A DNA stretch of 64,000 nucleotides. It comes from Diorhabda sublineata (lineage: Eukaryota; Arthropoda; Insecta; Coleoptera; Chrysomelidae). The DNA lies in the NCBI RefSeq assembly GCF_026230105.1, contig NC_079486.1, forward strand, positions 4,340,001 through 4,404,000, in the 5' to 3' direction. A model generated the notes under the pieces. The model did not search any database. It had not been told where the DNA came from and was given only the letters and a program-made list of their open reading frames with translations. The position numbers and the translations under genes are program-made. The number at the start of each line of letters is the position of its first letter. The stretch's first letter is position 1. Of this stretch, positions 25,301 to 36,214 are shown in pieces.

Positions 25301-27230
25301 ATTCCGACTATGCCACGTTTCGTAAAAAAAAGTCAAGTCTTCGATGCTCTGCCATTGAAAGTGTCACCCCCATAATAATATAATATTCGGAAAGTGTGTT
25401 TCACTATGACTTGACGGAGAGGGAAAATCCAAAAAGGCTCACTAATGACATTGTTTTTTCTCAACAAAACTAATCAAAAAGTGGGAGAGAATTGTTAATT
25501 GTCGAAACGGTGAAGGGAAGATGGAATTCGGTAGCACATTTGGAAATGCCTTATGTGATTTCGACAATGCCACGTTTCGTAAAAAAAAGTCAAATCTTCG
25601 ATGCTCTGCCATTGAATGTGTCACCCCCATAATAATATAATATTCGGGAAGTGTGTTTCACTATGACCTGACGGAGAGGGGAATATCCAAAAAGGCTCAC
25701 TAATGACATTATTTTTTCTCAACAAAACTAATCAAAAAGTGGAAGAGAATTGTTATTTGTCGAAACGGTGAAGGGAAGATGGAATTCGGTAGGTCATTTA
25801 GAAAAACGTTATGTGATTCCGACTATGCCACGTTTCGTAAAAAAAAGTCAAGTCTTCGATTCTCTGCCATTGAATGTGTCACCCCCATAATAATATAATA
25901 TTCGGAAAGTGTGTTTCACTATGACTTGGCGAAGACGGGAAAATCCAAAAAGGCTCACTAATGACATTTTTTCCTAAAAAAACTAATCAAAAAGTGGAAG
26001 AGAATTGTTAGTTGTCGAAACGGTGAAGGGAATATGGAATTCGGTAGGTCATTTAGAAACACGTTATGTGATTCTGACAATGCCAAGTTTCGTAAAAAAA
26101 AGTCAAGTCTTCGATGCTCTGCCATTGAATGTGTCACCCTCATAATAATATCTTCGGAAAGCGTGTTTCACTATGACTTGACGGAGAGGGGAAATCCATA
26201 AAGGCTCACTAATGACATTGTTTTTTCTCAACAAAACTAATCAAAAAGTGGGAGAGAATTGTTAGTTGTCGAAACGGTGAAGGAAAGATGGAATCCGGTG
26301 GGTCATTTAGAAAAACGTTGTGATTCCGACAATGCCAAGTTTCGTAAAAAAAAGTTAAGTCTTCGATGCTCTGCCATTGAATGTGTCACCCCCATAATAA
26401 TATAATATTCGGAAAGTGTGTTTCACTATGACTTGACGGAGACGGAAAAATCCAAAAAGGCTCACTAATGACATGTTTTCCTAAAAAAACTAATCAAAAA
26501 GTGGAAGAGAATTGTTAGTTGTCGAAACGGTGAAGGAAATATGGAATTCGGTAGGTCATTTAGAAACACGTTATGTGATTCTGAGAATGCCAAGTTTCGT
26601 AAAAAAAAGTCAAGTCTTCGATGCTCTGCCATTGAAAGTGTCACCCCCATAATAATATAATATTCGGAAAGTGTGTTTCACTATGACTTGACGGAGAGGG
26701 AAAATCCAAAAAGGCTCACTAATGGCATTGTTTTTTCTCAACAAAACTAATCAAAAAGTGGGAGAGAATTGTTAATTGTCGAAACGGTGAAGGGAAGATG
26801 GAATTCGGTAGCTCATTTGGAAATGCCTTATGTGATTTCGACAATGCCACGTTTCGTAAAAAGTCAAGTCTTCGATGCTCTACCATTGAATGTGTCACCC
26901 CCATAATAATATAATGTTCGGGAAGTGTGTTTCACTATGACCTGACGGAGAGAGGAATATCCAAAAAGGCTCACTAATGACATTATTTTTTCTCAACAAA
27001 ACTAATCAAAAAGTGGAAGAGAATTGTTATTTGTCGAAACTGTGAAGGGAAGATGGAATTCGGTAGGTCATTTAGAAAAACGTTATGTGATTCCGACTAT
27101 GCCACGTTTCGTAAAAAAAGTCAAGTCTTCGATTCTCTGCCATTGAATGTGTCACCCCCATAATAATATAATATTCGGAAAGTGTGTTTCACTATGACTT
27201 GACGAAGACGGGAAAATCCAAAAAGGCTCA
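22358..27230. repeat. Nineteen-monomer block abcd-abc-PQT-c'-UVWXYZ-v-w, second copy of the ~9.2 kb macro-repeat
   Basis: Monomers start at 22358, 22615, 22874, 23129, 23386, 23643, 23902, 24156, 24414, 24671, 24930, 25185, 25442, 25700, 25958, 26209, 26465, 26719 and 26974. The order matches 13126-18002. The shift is 9232 bp from 13126 to 14670, 9231 bp after a 1 bp loss in 23902, and 9228 bp after the shorter X spacer. The seven-C b at 22615 matches the one at 13383. This is a duplication of about 4.9 kb containing many distinguishable monomers. Confidence 0.88.
23902..24155. repeat. c monomer with 1 bp spacer loss
   Basis: This 254 bp c monomer has ATTCGAAAGTG in place of ATTCGGAAAGTG near 24102, and TTTCTTAAAA in place of TTTCGTAAAA near 24034. 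The frame change lengthens the chance minus-strand open frame to 87 codons, which shows how easily frame length varies here. Confidence 0.82.
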
Positions 27231-30200
27231 CTAATGACATTATTTTTTCTCAACAAAACTAATCAAAAAGTGGAGGAGAATTGTTAGTTGTCGAAACGGT
27301 GAAGGGAATATGGAATTCGGTAGGTCATTTAGAAACACGTTATGTGATTCTGACAATGCCAAGTTTCGTAAAAAAAAGTCAAGTCTTCGATGCTCTGCCA
27401 TTGAAAGTGTCACCCCCATAATAACATAATATTCGGAAAGTGTGTTTCACTATGACTTGACGGAGAGGGAATATCCAAAAAGGCTCACTAATGACATTAT
27501 TTTTTCTCAACAAAACTAATCAAAAAGTGGAAGAGAATTGTTAGTTGTCGAAACGGTGAAGGGAATATGGAATTCGGTAGGTCATTTAGAAACACGTTAT
27601 GTGATTCTGACAATGCCAAGTTTCGTAAAAAAAAGTCAAGTCTTCGATGCTCTGCCATTGAAAGTGTCACCCCCATAATAATATAATATTCGGAAAGTGT
27701 GTTTCACTATGACATGACGGAGAGGGAAAATCCAAAAAGGCTCACTAATGGCATTGTTTTTTCTCAACAAAACTAATCAAAAAGTGGGAGAGAATTGTTA
27801 ATTGTCGAAACGGTGAAGGGAAGATGGAATTCGGTAGCTCATTTGGAAATGCCTTATGTGATTCTGACAATGCCAAGTTTCGTAAAAAAAGTCAAGTCTT
27901 CGATGCTTTGCCATTGAATGTGTCACCCCCATAATAATATAATATTCGGAAAGTGTGTTTCACTATGATTTGACGGAGAGGGAAAATCCAAAAAGGCTCA
28001 CTAATGGCATTGTTTTTTCTCAACAAAACTAATCAAAAAGTGGGAGAGAATTGTTAATTGTCGAAACGGTGAAGGAAAGATGGAATTCGGTAGGTCATTT
28101 AGAAAAACGTTATGTGATTCCGACAATGCCACGTTTCGTAAAAAAAAGTCAAGTCTTCGATGCTCTGCCATTGAATGTGTCACACCCCATAATAATATAA
28201 TATTCGGAAAGTGTGTTTCACTATGACTTGACGGAGACGGGAAAATCCAAAAAGTCTCACTAATGACATTTTTTCCTAAAAAAACTAATCAAAAAGTGGA
28301 AGAGAATTGTTAGTTGTCGAAACGGTGAAGGAAATATGGAATTCGGTAGGTCATTTGGAAACGCCTCATGTGATTCCGACAATGCCACGTTTCGTAAAAA
28401 AAAGTCAAGTCTTCGATGCTCTGCCATTGAATGTGTCACCCCCATAATAATATAATATTCGGGAAGTGTGTTTCACTATGACCTGACGGAGAGGGGAATA
28501 TCCAAAAAGGCTCACTAATGACATTATTTTTTCTCAACAAAACTAATCAAAAAGTGGAAGAGAATTGTTAGTTGTCGAAACGGTGAAGGGAATATGGAAT
28601 TCGGTAGGTCATTTAGAAACACGTTATGTGATTCTGACAATGCCAAGTTTCGTAAAAAAAAGTCAAGTCTTCGATGCTCTGCCACTGAAAGTGTCACCCC
28701 CATAATAATATAATATTCGGAAAGTGTGTTTCACTATGACTTGACGGAGAGGGAAAATCCAAAAAGGCTCACTAATGACATTATTTTTTCTCAACAAAAC
28801 TAATCAAAACGTGGAGGAGAATTGTTATTTGTCGAAACGGTGAAGGGAAGATGGAATTCGGTAGGTCATTTAGAAAAACGTTATGTGATTCCGACTATGC
28901 CACGTTTCGTAAAAAAAAAGTCAAGTCTTCGATTCTCTGCCATTGAATGTGTCACCCCCATAATAATATAATATTCGGAAAGTGTGTTTCACTATGACTT
29001 GACGAAGAGGGGAAAATCCAGAAAGGCTCACTAATGACATTTTTTCCTAAAAAAACTAATCAAAAAGTGGAAGAGAATTGTTAGTTGTCGAAACGGTGAA
29101 GGAAATATGGAATTCGGTAGGTCATTTGGAAACGCCTCATGTGATTCCGACAATGCCAAGTTTCGTAAAAAAAAGTCAAGTCTTCGATGCTCTGCCATTG
29201 AAAGTGTCACCCCCATAATAATATAATATTCGGAAAGTGTGTTTCACTATGACATGACGGAGAGGGAAAATCCAAAAAGGCTCACTAATGGCATTGTTTT
29301 TTCTCAACAAAACTAATCAGAAAGTGGGAGAGAATTGTTAATTGTCGAAACGGTGAAGGGAAGATGGAATTCGGTAGCTCATTTGGAAATGCCTTATGTG
29401 ATTCTGACAATGCCAAGTTTCGTAAAAAAAAGTCAAGTCTTCGATGCTTTGCCATTGAATGTGTCACCCCCATAATAATATAATATTCGGAAAGTGTGTT
29501 TCACTATGACTTGACGGAGAGGGAAAATCCAAAAAGGCTCACTAATGGCATTGTTTTTTCTCAACAAAACTAATCAAAAAGTGGGAGAGAATTGTTAATT
29601 GTCGAAACGGTGAAGGGAAGATGGAATTCGGTAGCTCATTTGGAAATGCCTTATGTGATTTCGACAATGCCACGTTTCGTAAAAAGTCAAGTCTTCGATG
29701 CTCTACCATTGAATGTGTCACCCCCATAATAATATAATGTTCGGGAAGTGTGTTTCACTATGACCTGACGGAGAGAGGAATATCCAAAAAGGCTCACTAA
29801 TGACATTATTTTTTCTCAACAAAACTAATCAAAAAGTGGAAGAGAATTGTTATTTGTCGAAACTGTGAAGGGAAGATGGAATTCGGTAGGTCATTTAGAA
29901 AAACGTTATGTGATTCCGACTATGCCACGTTTCGTAAAAAAAGTCAAGTCTTCGATTCTCTGCCATTGAATGTGTCACCCCCATAATAATATAATATTCG
30001 GAAAGTGTGTTTCACTATGACTTGACGAAGACGGGAAAATCCAAAAAGGCTCACTAATGACATTATTTTTTCTCAACAAAACTAATCAAAAAGTGGAGGA
30101 GAATTGTTAGTTGTCGAAACGGTGAAGGGAATATGGAATTCGGTAGGTCATTTAGAAACACGTTATGTGATTCTGACAATGCCAAGTTTCGTAAAAAAAA

Positions 30201-32364
30201 GTCAAGTCTTCGATGCTCTGCCATTGAAAGTGTCACCCCCATAATAATATAATATTCGGAAAGTGTGTTTCACTATGACTTGACGGAGAGGGAATATCCA
30301 AAAAGGCTCACTAATGACATTATTTTTTCTCAACAAAACTAATCAAAAAGTGGAAGAGAATTGTTAGTTGTCGAAACGGTGAAGGGAATATGGAATTCGG
30401 TAGGTCATTTAGAAACACGTTATGTGATTCTGACAATGCCAAGTTTCGTAAAAAAAAGTCAAGTCTTCGATGCTCTGCCATTGAAAGTGTCACCCCCATA
30501 ATAATATAATATTCGGAAAGTGTGTTTCACTATGACATGACGGAGAGGGAAAATCCAAAAAGGCTCACTAATGGCATTGTTTTTTCTCAACAAAACTAAT
30601 CAAAAAGTGGGAGAGAATTGTTAATTGTCGAAACGGTGAAGGGAAGATGGAATTCGGTAGCTCATTTGGAAATGCCTTATGTGATTCTGACAATGCCAAG
30701 TTTCGTAAAAAAAGTCAAGTCTTCGATGCTTTGCCATTGAATGTGTCACCCCCATAATAATATAATATTCGGAAAGTGTGTTTCACTATGATTTGACGGA
30801 GAGGGAAAATCCAAAAAGGCTCACTAATGGCATTGTTTTTTCTCAACAAAACTAATCAAAAAGTGGGAGAGAATTGTTAATTGTCGAAACGGTGAAGGAA
30901 AGATGGAATTCGGTAGGTCATTTAGAAAAACGTTATGTGATTCCGACAATGCCACGTTTCGTAAAAAAAAGTCAAGTCTTCGATGCTCTGCCATTGAATG
31001 TGTCACACCCCATAATAATATAATATTCGGAAAGTGTGTTTCACTATGACTTGACGGAGACGGGAAAATCCAAAAAGTCTCACTAATGACATTTTTTCCT
31101 AAAAAAACTAATCAAAAAGTGGAAGAGAATTGTTAGTTGTCGAAACGGTGAAGGAAATATGGAATTCGGTAGGTCATTTGGAAACGCCTCATGTGATTCC
31201 GACAATGCCACGTTTCGTAAAAAAAAGTCAAGTCTTCGATGCTCTGCCATTGAATGTGTCACCCCCATAATAATATAATATTCGGGAAGTGTGTTTCACT
31301 ATGACCTGACGGAGAGGGGAATATCCAAAAAGGCTCACTAATGACATTATTTTTTCTCAACAAAACTAATCAAAAAGTGGAAGAGAATTGTTAGTTGTCG
31401 AAACGGTGAAGGGAATATGGAATTCGGTAGGTCATTTAGAAACACGTTATGTGATTCTGACAATGCCAAGTTTCGTAAAAAAAAGTCAAGTCTTCGATGC
31501 TCTGCCACTGAAAGTGTCACCCCCATAATAATATAATATTCGGAAAGTGTGTTTCACTATGACTTGACGGAGAGGGAAAATCCAAAAAGGCTCACTAATG
31601 ACATTATTTTTTCTCAACAAAACTAATCAAAACGTGGAGGAGAATTGTTATTTGTCGAAACGGTGAAGGGAAGATGGAATTCGGTAGGTCATTTAGAAAA
31701 ACGTTATGTGATTCCGACTATGCCACGTTTCGTAAAAAAAAAGTCAAGTCTTCGATTCTCTGCCATTGAATGTGTCACCCCCATAATAATATAATATTCG
31801 GAAAGTGTGTTTCACTATGACTTGACGAAGAGGGGAAAATCCAGAAAGGCTCACTAATGACATTTTTTCCTAAAAAAACTAATCAAAAAGTGGAAGAGAA
31901 TTGTTAGTTGTCGAAACGGTGAAGGAAATATGGAATTCGGTAGGTCATTTGGAAACGCCTCATGTGATTCCGACAATGCCAAGTTTCGTAAAAAAAAGTC
32001 AAGTCTTCGATGCTCTGCCATTGAAAGTGTCACCCCCATAATAATATAATATTCGGAAAGTGTGTTTCACTATGACATGACGGAGAGGGAAAATCCAAAA
32101 AGGCTCACTAATGGCATTGTTTTTTCTCAACAAAACTAATCAGAAAGTGGGAGAGAATTGTTAATTGTCGAAACGGTGAAGGGAAGATGGAATTCGGTAG
32201 CTCATTTGGAAATGCCTTATGTGATTCTGACAATGCCAAGTTTCGTAAAAAAAAGTCAAGTCTTCGATGCTTTGCCATTGAATGTGTCACCCCCATAATA
32301 ATATAATATTCGGAAAGTGTGTTTCACTATGATTTGACGGAGAGGGAAAATCCAAAAAGGCTCA
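26719..32364. repeat. Tandem duplication of an eleven-monomer, 2823 bp unit
   Basis: Unit 1 starts at 26719 v, 26974 w, 27231 Q, 27488 Q, 27745 a, 28001 b, 28260 c/P, 28515 Q, 28772 T, 29031 c', 29285 a. Unit 2 starts at 29542, 29797, 30054, 30311, 30568, 30824, 31083, 31338, 31595, 31854 and 32108. Every start is shifted by exactly 2823 bp. Private variants are shared: CACACCCCAT near 28182 and 31005, GCCACTGAAAG near 28682 and 31505, CAGAAAGTGGG near 29318 and 32141, and A7 in the first a. One difference that I can see is AATAACATAA near 27420 against AATAATATAA near 30243. Confidence 0.93.
28260..28514. repeat. Chimeric monomer c/P
   Basis: The front is c-type (CATTTTTTCCT, CGCCTCATGTGATTCC). 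It then reads AATGCCACG with a P-type tail (TTCGGGAAG, GACCTGACGG, AATATCC) and leads to Q. This deletes one monomer relative to c-P-Q. The copy at 31083 is the same event carried along in the 2823 bp duplication. A similar but separate c/P join is at 35960, where AATGCCAAG is kept. Confidence 0.76.
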
Positions 32365-35186
32365 CTAATGGCATTGTTTTTTCTCAACAAAACTAATCAA
32401 AAAGTGGGAGAGAATTGTTAATTGTCGAAACGGTGAAGGAAAGATGGAATTCGGTAGGTCATTTAGAAAAACGTTATGTGATTCCGACAATGCCACGTTT
32501 CGTAAAAAAAAGTCAAGTCTTCGATGCTCTGCCATTGAATGTGTCACCCCCCATAATAATATAATATTCGGAAAGTGTGTTTCACTATGACTTGACGGAG
32601 ACGGGAAAATCCAAAAAGTCTCACTAATGACATTTTTTCCTAAAAAAACTAATCAAAAAGTGGAAGAGAATTGTTAGTTGTCGAAACGGTGAAGGAAATA
32701 TGGAATTCGGTAGGTCATTTGGAAACGCCTCATGTGATCCCGACAATGCCAAGTTTCGTAAAAAAAAGTCAAGTCTTCGATGCTCTGCCATTGAATGTGT
32801 CACCCCCATAATAATATAATATTCGGAAAGTGTGTTTCACTATGACTTGACGGAGACGAGAAAATCCAAAAAGGCTCACTAATGGCATTGTTTTTTCTCA
32901 ACAAAACTAATCAAAAAGTGGGAGAGAATTGTTAATTGTCGAAACGGTGAAGGGAAGATGGAATTCGGTAGCTCATTTGGAAATGCCTTATGTGATTTCG
33001 ACAACGCCACGTTTCGTAAAAAAAAGTCAAGTCTTCGATGCTCTGCCATTGAATGTGTCACCCCCATAATAATATAATATTCGGGAAGTGTGTTTCACTA
33101 TGACCTGACGGAGAGGGGAATATCCAAAAAGGCTCACTAATGACATTATTTTTTCTCAACAAAACTAATCAAAAAGTGGAAGAGAATTGTTAGTTGTCGA
33201 AACGGTGAAGGGAATATGGAATTCGGTAGGTCATTTAGAAACACGTTATGTGATTCTGACAATGCCAAGTTTCGTAAAAAAAAGTCAAGTCTTCGATGCT
33301 CTGCCATTGAAAGTGTCACCCCCATAATAATATAATATTCGGAAAGTGTGTTTCACTATGACTTGACGGAGAGGGAAAATCCAAAAAGGCTCACTAATGA
33401 CATTATTTTTTCTCAACAAAACTAATCAAAACGTGGAGGAGAATTGTTATTTGTCGAAACGGTGAAGGGAAGATGGAATTCGGTAGGTCATTTAGAAAAA
33501 CGTTATGTGATTCCGACTATGCCACGTTTCGTAAAAAAAAAGTCAAGTCTTCGATTCTCTGCCATTGAATGTGTCACCCCCATAATAATATAATATTCGG
33601 AAAGTGTGTTTCACTATGACTTGACGAAGAGGGGAAAATCCAGAAAGGCTCACTAATGACATTTTTTCCTAAAAAAACTAATCAAAAAGTGGAAGAGAAT
33701 TGTTAGTTGTCGAAACGGTGAAGGAAATATGGAATTCGGTAGGTCATTTGGAAACGCCTCATGTGATTCCGACAATGCCAAGTTTCGTAAAAAAAAGTCA
33801 AGTCTTCGATGCTCTGCCATTGAATGTGTCACCCCCATAATAATATAATATTCGGAAAGTGTGTTTCACTATGACTTGACGGAGACGGGAAAATCCAAAA
33901 AGGCTCACTAATGGCATTGTTTTTTCTCAACAAAACTAATCAATAAGTGGAAGAGAATTGTTATTTGTCGAAACGGTGAAGGGAAGATGGAATTCGGTAG
34001 GTCATTTAGAAAAACGTTATGTGATTCCGACTATGCCACGTTTCGTAAAAAAAAGTCAAGTCTTCGATGCTCTGCCATTGAAAGTGTCACCCCCATAATA
34101 ATATAATATTCGGAAAGTGTGTTTCACTATGACTTGACGGAGAGGGAAAATCCAAAAAGGCTCACTAATGGCATTGTTTTTTCTCAACAAAACTAATCAA
34201 AAAGTGGGAGAGAATTGTTAATTGTCGAAACGGTGAAGGGAAGATGGAATTCGGTAGCACATTTGGAAATGCCTTATGTGATTTCGACAATGCCACGTTT
34301 CGTAAAAAAAAGTCAAATCTTCGATGCTCTGCCATTGAATGTGTCACCCCCATAATAATATAATATTCGGGAAGTGTGTTTCACTATGACCTGACGGAGA
34401 GGGGAATATCCAAAAAGGCTCACTAATGACATTATTTTTTCTCAACAAAACTAATCAAAAAGTGGAAGAGAATTGTTATTTGTCGAAACGGTGAAGGGAA
34501 GATGGAATTCGGTAGGTCATTTAGAAAAACGTTATGTGATTCCGACTATGCCACGTTTCGTAAAAAAAAGTCAAGTCTTCGATTCTCTGCCATTGAATGT
34601 GTCACCCCCATAATAATATAATATTCGGAAAGTGTGTTTCACTATGACTTGGCGAAGACGGGAAAATCCAAAAAGGCTCACTAATGACATTTTTTCCTAA
34701 AAAAACTAATCAAAAAGTGGAAGAGAATTGTTAGTTGTCGAAACGGTGAAGGGAATATGGAATTCGGTAGGTCATTTAGAAACACGTTATGTGATTCTGA
34801 CAATGCCAAGTTTCGTAAAAAAAAGTCAAGTCTTCGATGCTCTGCCATTGAATGTGTCACCCTCATAATAATATCTTCGGAAAGCGTGTTTCACTATGAC
34901 TTGACGGAGAGGGGAAATCCATAAAGGCTCACTAATGACATTGTTTTTTCTCAACAAAACTAATCAAAAAGTGGGAGAGAATTGTTAGTTGTCGAAACGG
35001 TGAAGGAAAGATGGAATCCGGTGGGTCATTTAGAAAAACGTTGTGATTCCGACAATGCCAAGTTTCGTAAAAAAAAGTCAAGTCTTCGATGCTCTGCCAT
35101 TGAAAGTGTCACCCCCATAATAATATAATATTCGGAAAGTGTGTTTCACTATGACTTGACGGAGAGGGAATATCCAAAAAGGCTCA
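32108..35186. repeat. Twelve-monomer block abc-PQT-c'-UVWX-Y/Q, third macro-repeat copy (partial)
   Basis: Monomers start at 32108 a, 32365 b, 32624 c, 32879 P, 33137 Q, 33394 T, 33653 c', 33908 U, 34165 V, 34423 W, 34681 X and 34932 Y/Q. They match 23386-26464 with a constant shift of 8722-8723 bp. X has the right-type spacer as in the second copy, so the third copy is closer to 23386 than to 14154. The copy stops inside Y, where a Q-type back takes over and Z-v-w are missing. Confidence 0.88.
34932..35186. repeat. Chimeric monomer Y/Q
   Basis: The front is Y-type (GAATCCGGTGGG, ACGTTGTGATT). The back is Q-type (AAGTCAAG, GAAAGTG, GACTTGACGGAGAGGG, AATATCC) and leads to Q at 35187. The switch lies at about 35060-35105, over the A-tract block. 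It removes the Z-v-w part of the cassette. Confidence 0.78.
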
Positions 35187-36214
35187 CTAATGACATTATT
35201 TTTTCTCAACAAAACTAATCAAAAAGTGGAAGAGAATTGTTAGTTGTCGAAACGGTGAAGGGAATATGGAATTCGGTAGGTCATTTAGAAACACGTTATG
35301 TGATTCTGACAATGCCAAGTTTCGTAAAAAAAAGTCAAGTCTTCGATGCTCTGCCATTGAAAGTGTCACCCCCATAATAATATAATATTCGGAAAGTGTG
35401 TTTCACTATGACATGACGGAGAGGGAAAATCCAAAAAGGCTCACTAATGGCATTGTTTTTTCTCAACAAAACTAATCAAAAAGTGGGAGAGAATTGTTAA
35501 TTGTCGAAACGGTGAAGGGAAGATGGAATTCGGTAGCTCATTTGGAAATGCCTTATGTGATTCTGACAATGCCAAGTTTCGTAAAAAAAAGTCAAGTCTT
35601 CGATGCTTTGCCATTGAATGTGTCACCCCCATAATAATATAATATTCGGAAAGTGTGTTTCACTATGATTTGACGGAGAGGGAAAATCCAAAAAGGCTCA
35701 CTAATGGCATTGTTTTTTCTCAACAAAACTAATCAAAAAGTGGGAGAGAATTGTTAATGGTCGAAACGGTGAAGGAAAGATGGAATTCGGTAGGTCATTT
35801 AGAAAAACGTTATGTGATTCCGACAATGCCACGTTTCGTAAAAAAAAGTCAAGTCTTCGATGCTCTGCCATTGAATGTGTCACACCCCATAATAATATAA
35901 TATTCGGAAAGTGTGTTTCACTATGACTTGACGGAGACGGGAAAATCCAAAAAGTCTCACTAATGACATTTTTTCCTAAAAAAACTAATCAAAAAGTGGA
36001 AGAGAATTGTTAGTTGTCGAAACGGTGAAGGAAATATGGAATTCGGTAGGTCATTTGGAAACGCCTCATGTGATTCCGACAATGCCAAGTTTCGTAAAAA
36101 AAAGTCAAGTCTTCGATGCTCTGCCATTGAATGTGTCACCCCCATAATAATATAATATTCGGGAAGTGTGTTTCACTATGACCTGACGGAGAGGGGAATA
36201 TCCAAAAAGGCTCA
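35187..36214. repeat. Connector Q-a-b-c/P (1028 bp)
   Basis: Monomers start at 35187 Q, 35444 a, 35701 b and 35960 c/P. The b carries CACACCCCAT like 28001 and 30824, so it derives from the 2823 bp unit. It also has a private TTAATGGTCG near 35755. The c/P monomer keeps AATGCCAAG but ends TTCGGGAAG, GACCTGACGG, AATATCC and leads to Q-type 36215. Confidence 0.82.
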
